This document shows positions 57,460 through 64,000 of a stretch of 64,000 bases of DNA, one piece after another. A program made the translations under genes and the position numbers. The number at the start of each line of letters is the position of its first letter. Position 1 is the first letter of the stretch. Source of the stretch: Halobacterium hubeiense (GTDB taxonomy: Archaea > Halobacteriota > Halobacteria > Halobacteriales > Halobacteriaceae); assembly GCF_001488575.1 (NCBI RefSeq), contig NZ_LN831302.1, positions 682,001-746,000 on the forward strand, written 5' to 3'. The notes under the pieces are model-generated. The model did not search any database. It was not told the DNA's origin and saw only the letters and a list, made by a program, of their open reading frames with translations.

Positions 57460-58890
57460 TTATCCGAGGCTCCCCTCCATCTCGAGTTCGATGAGGCGGT
57501 TGAGCTCGACCGCGTACTCGATGGGCAGTTCCTCCGTGATGGGCTCGATGAAGCCCGCGACGATCATCTGCTTGGCGTCGTCGTCGTCGAGGCCGCGCGA
57601 CTGGAGGTAGAAGACGTCCTCGTCGCCGATCTTGCCGACGGTCGCCTCGTGGGCGACGTCCACCTTCGACTCGTTGATCTCCATGTACGGCATTGTGTCG
57701 CTGGTGGACTCGTTGTCGAACATCAGCGCGTCGCACTCGACGGACGTCGAGGAGTTCTCGGCGCCGTCGGCGATGTGGACGAGGCCGCGGTAGTTCGTGC
57801 GGCCGCCGTCTTTCGCGATGGACTTGGACTCGATGGTGGACTTCGTGTCGGGCGCGTTGTGGTAGACCTTCGCGCCGGTGTCGATGTCCTGGCCCTCGCC
57901 CGCGAACGCGATGGTGATGTGGTTGTCGGTCGCGCCGCGGCCCTTCAGAATCGAGGAGGGGTACAGCATCGTCGCCTTCGACCCCATGGAACCGGAGACC
58001 CACTCCATGGTGCCGTTCTCCTCGACGATGGCGCGCTTCGTGTTGAGGTTGAACGTGTTCTTCGACCAGTTCTGCACGGTCGAGTACTGCACGTGAGCGT
58101 CCTCTTTCACGAAGACTTCGACGCCGCCGGAGTGGAGGTTGTGGCTGCCGTACTTCGGCGCCGAACAGCCCTCGATGTAGTGGACCTCCGAACCCTCCTC
58201 GGCGATGATGAGCGTGTGCTCGAACTGGCCCATGCCCTCGGAGTTCATCCGGAAGTACGCCTGCACGGGCATATTCACGGTCACGTCCTCGGGGATGTGC
58301 ACGAAGCTCCCGCCGGACCACACCGCGCCGTGGAGCGCCGCGAACTTGTTGTCGCTGGCCGGCACGCACTTCGTCATGAAGTGCTCTTTGACCAGTTCGG
58401 GGTACTCCTGCACGGCCTCGTCCATGTTGCAGAAGACGACGCCCTTCTCCTCCCAGCGCTCCTGCATGTTCTGATAGACGACCTCGGACTCGTACTGGGC
58501 GCCGACGCCGGAGAGCGCCTCGCGCTCGGCCTCGGGGATGCCCAGCTGTTCGAACGTGTCCTGGATGTCGTCCGGGAGGTCCTCCCAGTTGTCCGCGCCC
58601 GAGCGCTTGTCCACGTCGGGGCGGATGTAGGGGACGATCTCCTCGACGTCGAGTTCGGAGAGGTCCGGCTGACCCGGCCAGTCCGTCGGCATCGGCATCT
58701 TCTTGTACTGCTCGAGGGCGCGCAGGCGCCGGTCGAGCATCCACTCGGGCTCGTCTTTGTCTTCGGAGATGAGCCGAATGGTCTCCTCAGTGAGACCCTT
58801 CTCGGACTTGAAGGCGGACTTCTCCTCCTTCTTGAATTCGAATCGGGCCTCGGTGTCGGTTTCTTCGAGGTGGTCTTGGTCTGAACTCAT
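57460..58890 (-). CDS. sufB: SufB, Fe-S scaffold subunit
   Basis: This 476-residue protein has the SufB core: F-C-N-M-D-E-A-V near residue 150, A-F-A-G-E-G-Q-D-I-D-T-G and H-N-A-P-D-T-K-S, and V-A-H-E-A-T-V-G-K-I-G-D-E-D-V at the end. An invariant Cys (E-G-C-S-A-P) is in the middle. It receives sulfur and assembles clusters with SufC/SufD. 9 bp separate it from sufC. Confidence 0.96.
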   Translation of the reverse strand: MSSDQDHLEETDTEARFEFKKEEKSAFKSEKGLTEETIRLISEDKDEPEWMLDRRLRALEQYKKMPMPTDWPGQPDLSELDVEEIVPYIRPDVDKRSGADNWEDLPDDIQDTFEQLGIPEAEREALSGVGAQYESEVVYQNMQERWEEKGVVFCNMDEAVQEYPELVKEHFMTKCVPASDNKFAALHGAVWSGGSFVHIPEDVTVNMPVQAYFRMNSEGMGQFEHTLIIAEEGSEVHYIEGCSAPKYGSHNLHSGGVEVFVKEDAHVQYSTVQNWSKNTFNLNTKRAIVEENGTMEWVSGSMGSKATMLYPSSILKGRGATDNHITIAFAGEGQDIDTGAKVYHNAPDTKSTIESKSIAKDGGRTNYRGLVHIADGAENSSTSVECDALMFDNESTSDTMPYMEINESKVDVAHEATVGKIGDEDVFYLQSRGLDDDDAKQMIVAGFIEPITEELPIEYAVELNRLIELEMEGSLG

Positions 58891-58899
58891 GATGTTGTG

Positions 58900-59814
58900 T
58901 TATGCGGTCTCGTAGACCTGCTCGCGCACCCAGTCGTACCCCTTGTCTTCGAGCTGTTCGGCGAGCTCGGCGTCCCCTTCCATGACGACTTCGCCGTCGA
59001 GCATGATGTGGACGCGGTCGGGTTCGACGTAGTCGAGGATGCGCTGGTAGTGGGTGATCTGGAGGATACCCGTGTCCTGTTCGTCGCGCAGCGCGTTGAT
59101 GCCCTTCGCGACGTCCTGCAGGCGGTCGATGTCGAGGCCGGAGTCGATCTCGTCGAGCACGGCGATCGACGGTTCGAGGATGGCGGCCTGGAGGACCTCG
59201 TTCTGCTTCTTCTCGCCGCCGGAGAAGCCGGCGTTGAGGTAGCGCGTCGCGAACGACTCGTCCATGTCCAGCGCCTCCATCTTCTCGGAGAGGAGCTCCT
59301 GGAACTCGGCGACGCCGACTTCGCCCTCGTCGGCGGGCCCCTCCATCGGGGAGGTCTCGTAGCCCGCGTCCTCGTCATCTTCCTCGGCGTCCTCGTCCTC
59401 GCCGAAGAGGAGTTCGTCGCGCTCTTCGAGCTTCGCGTTGAGCGCGGTGCGGAGGAAGTTCACGAGCGTGACACCCTCGATTTCCGCGGGGTACTGGAAG
59501 CCGAGGTAGATGCCGAGCGCGGCGCGCTCGTTCGGCTCCAGTTCGAGGAGGTTCCACGTCCGCGCGTCCTCCGGCAGCTCGGCGACGTCGTCGAAGTCAC
59601 CCTCCTCGAGGTGGAGGAGGACTTCACCCTCGGTGACGTCGTAGGCCGGGTGGCCGGCGATGATCTTCGAAGTGGTCGACTTGCCCGACCCGTTCGGGCC
59701 CATCAGGGCGTGAATCTCGCCCGAGGGAATCTCGAGGTCGACGCCTTCGAGAATCTGCTCTCCGCCTTCTTCTGCGACTTTCGCGTGTACGTTTTTGAGT
59801 TCGAGCGTAGCCAT
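58900..59814 (-). CDS. sufC: SufC, Fe-S assembly ATPase
   Basis: This 304-residue ABC ATPase has Walker A G-P-N-G-S-G-K-S-T (39-47), signature F-S-G-G-E-K-K-Q and Walker B I-A-V-L-D-E-I-D-S-G-L-D. A roughly 30-residue, very acidic insert (about 135-168, D-E-D-A-E-E-D-D-E-D) is a haloarchaeal extra compared with bacterial SufC (about 250 residues). No nearby SufS or SufE gene; sulfur must come from elsewhere. First gene of sufCBD. Confidence 0.95.
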   Translation of the reverse strand: MATLELKNVHAKVAEEGGEQILEGVDLEIPSGEIHALMGPNGSGKSTTSKIIAGHPAYDVTEGEVLLHLEEGDFDDVAELPEDARTWNLLELEPNERAALGIYLGFQYPAEIEGVTLVNFLRTALNAKLEERDELLFGEDEDAEEDDEDAGYETSPMEGPADEGEVGVAEFQELLSEKMEALDMDESFATRYLNAGFSGGEKKQNEVLQAAILEPSIAVLDEIDSGLDIDRLQDVAKGINALRDEQDTGILQITHYQRILDYVEPDRVHIMLDGEVVMEGDAELAEQLEDKGYDWVREQVYETA

Positions 59815-59848
59815 TGCCTCAGTCGTCTGTACGGAGGGGCGTGGGACG

Positions 59849-59923
59849 CATAACGGTTACGGATTTCACGGGTTCCGGTTCGCGTTTGCGAAAAAACTGT
59901 TTCCGATTGGGAAAACCTAAAGC
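59849..59923 (-). promoter_or_regulatory. suf operon promoter region
   Basis: Upstream of sufC there is GTTATG (59850-59856) on the minus strand, about 38 bp from the ATG, and, further out, TTCGC-GTTT-GCGAA (59879-59892), GTTTCC...GGAAAAC and TTTAGG (59918-59923). TTTAGG is one half of a DtxR-type site, so metal control is possible but weakly supported. Confidence 0.35.
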
Positions 59924-59956
59924 GAGTTTCTGCGGACGTGCGGGCGCCCCCGGCGG

Positions 59957-60550
59957 TCAGTCGCCGGCGGGAACCCCCTCGCCGTGTTGGACTTCCGTCC
60001 CGAGCAGGTCGAGGAACTGGGAAATCCACTCTGGGTGGTCCGGCCACGCCTGCGCGGTCACGAGGTTCCCGTCCGTCGTCACCTCGTCGACCCACGTGCA
60101 GCCGGCGCGCTCGCACTCCGCGCGCACCGCCGGGTACGACGTCATCTCGTAGCCGTCCAGCACGCCCGCCGCCGCGAGAATCTGCGGGCCGTGGCAGAGC
60201 GTCGCGACGGGCTTGTCCGCCTCGAAGAAGTGCTGGACCGTCTCGATGACCTCGTCGTACGTCCGGAGGTACTCCGGCGCGCGGCCGCCCGGCACCACGA
60301 GGCCGTCGTAGTCCGCGGGGTCGACCTCCGCGAGGGTCGCGGTCAGTTCGAAGTCGTGCCCGCGCTCTTCGAGGTACGTCTGGTCGCCGCGGAAGTCGTG
60401 AATCGCGGTCTTCACCTTCTCGCCGGCTTCCTTCTCGGGGCAGACGGCGTCAACCTCGTGGCCGACCGCCTGCAGCGCCTGGAACGGGACCACGATTTCG
60501 AGGTCTTCGCCGAAGTCGCCGACCACCATCAGTAGGTTCTTGCCTGTCAT
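59957..60550 (-). CDS. DJ-1/PfpI-family protein
   Basis: This 197-residue protein has the nucleophile Cys119-His120 in A-T-L-C-H-G-P-Q, an acidic partner Glu15 in G-E-D-L-E and P-G-G-R-A-P-E-Y-L. These match the PfpI subgroup, described as protease or protein deglycase/chaperone. The start ATG is overlapped by the stop of a 12-codon micro-ORF. Divergent from an SDR gene with a shared 85 bp spacer that holds a dyad at 60590-60604. Confidence 0.9.
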   Translation of the reverse strand: MTGKNLLMVVGDFGEDLEIVVPFQALQAVGHEVDAVCPEKEAGEKVKTAIHDFRGDQTYLEERGHDFELTATLAEVDPADYDGLVVPGGRAPEYLRTYDEVIETVQHFFEADKPVATLCHGPQILAAAGVLDGYEMTSYPAVRAECERAGCTWVDEVTTDGNLVTAQAWPDHPEWISQFLDLLGTEVQHGEGVPAGD

Positions 60551-60585
60551 TGTCTCCCGGTATTCTGTTGGTGCTCCCCGAACAT
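60547..60585 (-). CDS. 12-codon micro-ORF upstream of the PfpI-family gene
   Basis: ATG TTC GGG GAG CAC CAA CAG AAT ACC GGG AGA CAA TGA encodes M-F-G-E-H-Q-Q-N-T-G-R-Q; TGA overlaps the ATG of the PfpI gene (ATGA). Its ATG is about 24 bp from a TTGATAG element. May be a leader peptide or chance. Confidence 0.3.
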   Translation of the reverse strand: MFGEHQQNTGRQ

Positions 60586-60589
60586 AACT

Positions 60590-60604
60590 GTTCGCTGGGC
60601 GAAC
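60590..60604. promoter_or_regulatory. Dyad between divergent PfpI and SDR genes
   Basis: GTTCGC-TGG-GCGAAC, perfect 6-bp arms. It sits between the divergent starts, next to the putative TATA elements, so one regulator could serve both genes. Confidence 0.5.
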
Positions 60605-60635
60605 TATCAAGCCGCTCGCGCCACACGCGCCGCAC

Positions 60636-61379
60636 ATGGTCTCAGCAGGACTCGACGGCGACGTCGCCATCGTCACGGGCGCGAGCAGCGGCATCGGCGA
60701 AGCCACCGCACACGTCTTCGCCCGCGAGGGTGCGACGGTCGTGCTCGCCGCGCGACGCCGCGAACGCCTCGAAACCATCGCGGACGACCTCGCGGCCGAG
60801 TACGACGCCGACACCCACGTCGTGCCGACGGACGTCACCGTGGAGGCCGAAGTCGAGTCGCTCGTCGACGCCACCGTCGAGGCGTACGGCGGCGTCGACG
60901 TGCTCGTGAACAACGCCGGCCTCGGCCGCAGTGGTGACGTCGAGAGCCTCGAAACGGCGGCGTACCGGCAGATGATGGACGTCAACTGCGACGGCGCGTT
61001 CTTCGCGACGCGCGCCGCGCTCCCGCACCTCCGCGAGGCCGACGGCAACCTCGTCTTCGTCGGGAGCTTCGCCGGCCAGTACCCGCGGCCGTCGAACCCC
61101 GTCTACGCCGCGACGAAGTGGTGGCTGCGCGGGTTCGCGCACAGCGTCGAAGCCGCCTACGGCGACGACGGCGTCGCCGTCACCGTCGTCAACCCCACGG
61201 AGGTCCGCACGGAGTTCGGCAGCGAGGACGGCGACGCCTTCGAGGAAGTGTTCGAGCCCGACGAGGTCACAGAACCAGTAGAAATCGCGGAAGCCATCGC
61301 GTTCGCCGCGCGGCAGGAGCCCCCGACGACGACCAGCGAAATCGACGTCTACCGCCGCGACAAGTTCGGCCACATCTGA
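60636..61379 (+). CDS. Short-chain dehydrogenase/reductase
   Basis: This 247-residue protein has the SDR signs T-G-A-S-S-G-I-G (14-21), N-N-A-G (92-95), Ser144 and the Tyr157-x3-Lys161 catalytic pair in V-Y-A-A-T-K. The A-A-R-R-R after strand 2 favours NADP(H). Substrate is unknown. It diverges from the PfpI gene and converges on polB with 16 bp between stop codons. Confidence 0.93.
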   Translation: MVSAGLDGDVAIVTGASSGIGEATAHVFAREGATVVLAARRRERLETIADDLAAEYDADTHVVPTDVTVEAEVESLVDATVEAYGGVDVLVNNAGLGRSGDVESLETAAYRQMMDVNCDGAFFATRAALPHLREADGNLVFVGSFAGQYPRPSNPVYAATKWWLRGFAHSVEAAYGDDGVAVTVVNPTEVRTEFGSEDGDAFEEVFEPDEVTEPVEIAEAIAFAARQEPPTTTSEIDVYRRDKFGHI

Positions 61380-61395
61380 CGCGGCCGCCCGCCGC

Positions 61396-63999
61396 TCACA
61401 TGAAGTTCCCGAGCCCGGTCTGGGTTTGCCCGCTCTTGACCTCGTCCCAAGAGATGTCCAGCGCTTCGAGGATGCGCTCGATTGGCCCCTTCAGCGTCTT
61501 CTCCAGCATCACGTCGTAGTCGATCTCGAACGTCTCGGGAATCTGGTCGGCGTACTCGTAGCAGATGACGTCGTGGTCGGTCTTGAACTCCACGTACAGC
61601 GGGTCGTCCCGCAGGTCCGGGTTCTCCGCCTCCAGTTCGCGGAAGAAGTCGGGGTGGACCTTCTGGAGGTAGACGCGCTTGGGTTTCGAGCCGCGCTGGA
61701 AGTTCGTGCCGAGCAGGAGGTTCGCGTACTTTGCGCCCCGGACCTGTGCGGTGTCCGTGTCGTAGTTGTCCAACCGCTTGCCGATGCCGCCCGGGATGCC
61801 GATGTCGTCGAGGTCCACGTCCCCGTCCTGGTACTCCTCGATGACGTCGTGGACGTACTCCTCGACGGCGTCGACGTCGCCCTCCTTGACGATGAGCTCG
61901 ATGACGCGCTTCTGCACGCGCTTGGTGATGGGCGCGATGTCCGAGCGCTGGTACTCGAAGCCCGTGATGTCGATGTCGTCGACGTCCTTGCCCTCCTTCC
62001 AGACGATGTGGCCGGCGTAGCGCTTCTTCTTGCCCGCCTGGAAGAACCGCCGGTAGAGCTTCTCGAACTCTATCTGGAAGCGGTGCTCGTCGGCGTTGAG
62101 CTGTTCGCTGGCGAACTCGTCGTAGGCGTCGTTGATGTGGTCCTCGATGTCGAACGACTCCTCGATGGCTTCCTCCTTCGAGAGGTCCGGCCCGAGTTCC
62201 AGCATCACGGAGTCGGTGTCGCCGTACGCGACCTCGTGCCCGACCTCGTTGGCGGCCTCCTCCGTGAACGAGATGACCTCGCGGCCCGTCGCGGTGACCG
62301 CCGCGCCCATCTCCTTGTCGTAGAGGCGGAACCGCTCCCAGCCCAGCACGCCGTAGAGGCTGTTCATGATGACCTTCACTGCGGCCTGCTGGCGGTCGTA
62401 GCGGTCGTAGGCCTCCGAGTCGGGGTCGTGTTCGTTGCGCGCGGCCTTCTTCTGCTCGCGCTCCGCGAGCGTCTCGTCGATGATTTCGCGGATGATGCCG
62501 TCCGGCTCCTTCCGGAAGTGCGTCCCGTTGGGCGCGCGGTACGTCTCCCCGTCGTAGCTCTCGGGGTCGACCTTCGTCTCGGGTGACGCGTTCGTCGTCA
62601 CCATGCACATCGGGTAGAGGCTCTTCAGGTCGAGCACGGTGACGTTCTCGCGGACGCCCGTAATCGGGTCGAAGACGGCGCCGCCCTCGTAGTCCTCGGA
62701 CTCCTGTTGGCCCTTCGACGGCAGCACGAACCGGCCGTACGCCTTGTGCAGGATGTACAAGTCCACCGCGTCCCCGGGCGTCGTGGCGTCCTCCAGTTTG
62801 CAGCCGACGAACTCCGCGACCTCCTTCCAGAACGGGACGATGTTCTGCTTGCGGTCGATTTCCACGCAGAGCTCCACGTCCCTGACGTTGTACTCCAGCA
62901 GGCGCTCGGGGTCGTCCTCCCAGAGGTCGCCGATGTCGCCGGTGTAGCGTTCCTTCCCGGCGTCGAGTTCCTTCTCGCCGACCGCGTCCAGCCGGTAGGA
63001 GTCCAGCTCCGAGCGCTGCATCCGCTGGTAGCCGTACAGCAGGTCGAAGACGACGCGGCCCTTGATGTTCGGGCCGCCCCAGCCCGACGTCCACACCTCG
63101 CCGACCCGCGAGAGCCTGTCCGAGTCGATGTCGTGCTCGCCGTACGAGCCGAGTTCGTCCAGCCGGTCGACGTAGTAGGGGGCGTCGAAGTCGTCGAAGT
63201 TCCAGCCCGTGAGCACGTCCGGGTCCGTCTTCTCGATGTAGTCGAGGAACGCCTCGTGCATCGCCTCCTCGCTGTCGAACGCCCGGACTTCGAGGTCCGC
63301 GCCGTCGTCCATCAGGTCGTGGTCGGCGAGCGCCTCCGGGGAGGGCGCGGTCGCCTCGGGCGCCTCGTAGAGCCACGCGACGTACTCGTCCCGGTAGGAG
63401 TCGTGGCTCGTCAGGCAGACGATTGGCTCCTCGCCGTCCTCGGGGAAGCCCGAGCGGTCGTCGACCTCGATGTCGAAGGTGTTGACGCGCACGTCGGCGT
63501 CCACCTCGCAGGTCTCGATTTCGTCGTGGTGGACGTAGACGGCGCCGTCGTCGGCGCGCCGCTCGGGCACGCGCAGGCCGCTGGTGATGTCCTTGTCGAT
63601 GAGCAGGCGGTTCGGGAAGAGGATGTCCGCCTCGTAGTGGTCGAAGCGGTCCCGGACGTTCCCGACGTCCCGGGGGGTCCGGCCGAAAATCTTCGTGAGC
63701 TTCTCGCCGCGGATGGACTCGTAGGGGTCGCCGTGCTCGTCGGTCTCCTCGGAGCCCGTGATGACGTCCTGCGCGAGGTCGTCCTCGTCGATGCTGTCCG
63801 TGGGCGCGTAGAAGTACGGCCGGAACCCGTGGACGCGGACGTGCTCGGCGGTGTTGTCGGCGGTGCGGCCGAACACGTGGACGACGGGGCGCTCGCGGTC
63901 GCCGTCGCCCTCGACGGTGTAATCGACTTGCGTGACCATCAGTTCGACGTCGCCGTCGGCGTCCGGGAGCGCCTCGGCCTCCGCGGAGACGATCTCGTC
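61396..63999 (-). CDS. polB: Family B DNA polymerase (5' part outside the window)
   Basis: The frame is open to the right edge, so the N-terminus is missing; 867 residues are visible. Exo motifs are F-D-I-E-V-D-D (ExoI), W-N-F-D-D-F-D (ExoII) and Y-N-V-R-D-V (ExoIII). Polymerase motifs are D-L-K-S-L-Y-P (A), K-V-I-M-N-S-L-Y-G (B) and Y-G-D-T-D-S (C). It is a proofreading replicative or repair polymerase. No intein is present at motif A, B or C, where haloarchaeal polB genes often carry them. Normal spacing throughout. Confidence 0.96.
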   Translation of the reverse strand, partial: DEIVSAEAEALPDADGDVELMVTQVDYTVEGDGDRERPVVHVFGRTADNTAEHVRVHGFRPYFYAPTDSIDEDDLAQDVITGSEETDEHGDPYESIRGEKLTKIFGRTPRDVGNVRDRFDHYEADILFPNRLLIDKDITSGLRVPERRADDGAVYVHHDEIETCEVDADVRVNTFDIEVDDRSGFPEDGEEPIVCLTSHDSYRDEYVAWLYEAPEATAPSPEALADHDLMDDGADLEVRAFDSEEAMHEAFLDYIEKTDPDVLTGWNFDDFDAPYYVDRLDELGSYGEHDIDSDRLSRVGEVWTSGWGGPNIKGRVVFDLLYGYQRMQRSELDSYRLDAVGEKELDAGKERYTGDIGDLWEDDPERLLEYNVRDVELCVEIDRKQNIVPFWKEVAEFVGCKLEDATTPGDAVDLYILHKAYGRFVLPSKGQQESEDYEGGAVFDPITGVRENVTVLDLKSLYPMCMVTTNASPETKVDPESYDGETYRAPNGTHFRKEPDGIIREIIDETLAEREQKKAARNEHDPDSEAYDRYDRQQAAVKVIMNSLYGVLGWERFRLYDKEMGAAVTATGREVISFTEEAANEVGHEVAYGDTDSVMLELGPDLSKEEAIEESFDIEDHINDAYDEFASEQLNADEHRFQIEFEKLYRRFFQAGKKKRYAGHIVWKEGKDVDDIDITGFEYQRSDIAPITKRVQKRVIELIVKEGDVDAVEEYVHDVIEEYQDGDVDLDDIGIPGGIGKRLDNYDTDTAQVRGAKYANLLLGTNFQRGSKPKRVYLQKVHPDFFRELEAENPDLRDDPLYVEFKTDHDVICYEYADQIPETFEIDYDVMLEKTLKGPIERILEALDISWDEVKSGQTQTGLGNFM

Positions 64000-64000
64000 C

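Noticed and set aside
1-64000. CRISPR array, rRNA genes, complete insertion sequence
   Set aside because: No regularly spaced repeats, rRNA sequence, or transposase with flanking inverted repeats was seen.

Overview
The window is a single stretch of a haloarchaeal chromosome. The DNA is very GC-rich and almost fully coding. The encoded proteins are strongly acidic, genes sit in short operons with 1-8 bp overlaps, and many first genes have a TATA-like box about 26-31 bp before the start codon, which suggests leaderless mRNAs. The archaeal gene set (L44e, S27e, aIF2-alpha, Nop10, PAC2 chaperone, family B DNA polymerase, halocyanins, HalX-type response regulator) fits class Halobacteria. A Halobacterium-like genus is a guess from overall feel, not something I can prove. 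No rRNA, CRISPR array or intact insertion sequence was seen.

Layout. 1-4.5 kb: the end of a CopD-like membrane protein, a TusA-like and an FmdE-like protein in one overlapping unit, then two histidine kinases facing a HalX response regulator. 5-9 kb: an NDH-2-like flavoprotein, a GHMP decarboxylase of the mevalonate route, endonuclease III and a membrane-tethered HTH protein. 9-19 kb: a respiratory region with halocyanin, Rieske protein, split cytochrome b and several small membrane proteins but no cytochrome c1, then an NAD-kinase-like protein, an M28 peptidase, an MTH865-family protein and a second halocyanin. 19-23 kb: a Gfo/Idh oxidoreductase, an SRPBCC protein, a short flavoprotein and CoaBC. 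23-31 kb: a nine-gene Mrp cation/proton antiporter operon with three MrpD/A-like subunits and a USP-MrpE fusion, preceded by a micro-ORF. 31-37 kb: a purine phosphoribosyltransferase, a DJ-1-like protein, initiator tRNA-Met with a nearby copy of its 3' end, a polysaccharide flippase and a DUF2298 membrane protein. 38-41 kb: the translation operon L44e-S27e-aIF2alpha-Nop10-PAC2 and a phosphoesterase. 41-48 kb: a flavin amine-oxidase-like protein, threonine synthase and a TAXI-type TRAP transporter. 48-53 kb: a PQQ-propeller lipoprotein, a DtxR/MntR-type regulator with a perfect palindromic operator, a GDT1-like Mn/Ca exchanger, a LysE exporter, an HD protein and small proteins. 53-64 kb: a hybrid histidine kinase, tRNA-Gln, a DtxR-like regulator and ferritin-like pair, SufCBD, a DJ-1/PfpI protein, an SDR and the 5'-truncated polB.

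Two themes link genes. The first is metal and Fe-S homeostasis. One unit pairs a DtxR-type regulator and its operator with a GDT1 transporter. A second groups sufCBD with a ferritin-like gene and a second DtxR-like gene; the last two carry nearly identical translation start regions, each entered from a Cys-containing micro-ORF. The second theme is respiratory and ion energetics: a quinol oxidase complex that must hand electrons to copper proteins, and the Mrp antiporter. The strongest candidates for something undescribed are the micro-ORFs whose stop codons overlap the next gene's start (ferritin-like gene, DtxR gene, mrpE, DUF1850 gene, PfpI gene), the CopD-TusA-FmdE operon, and the inverted tRNA-3'-end element.
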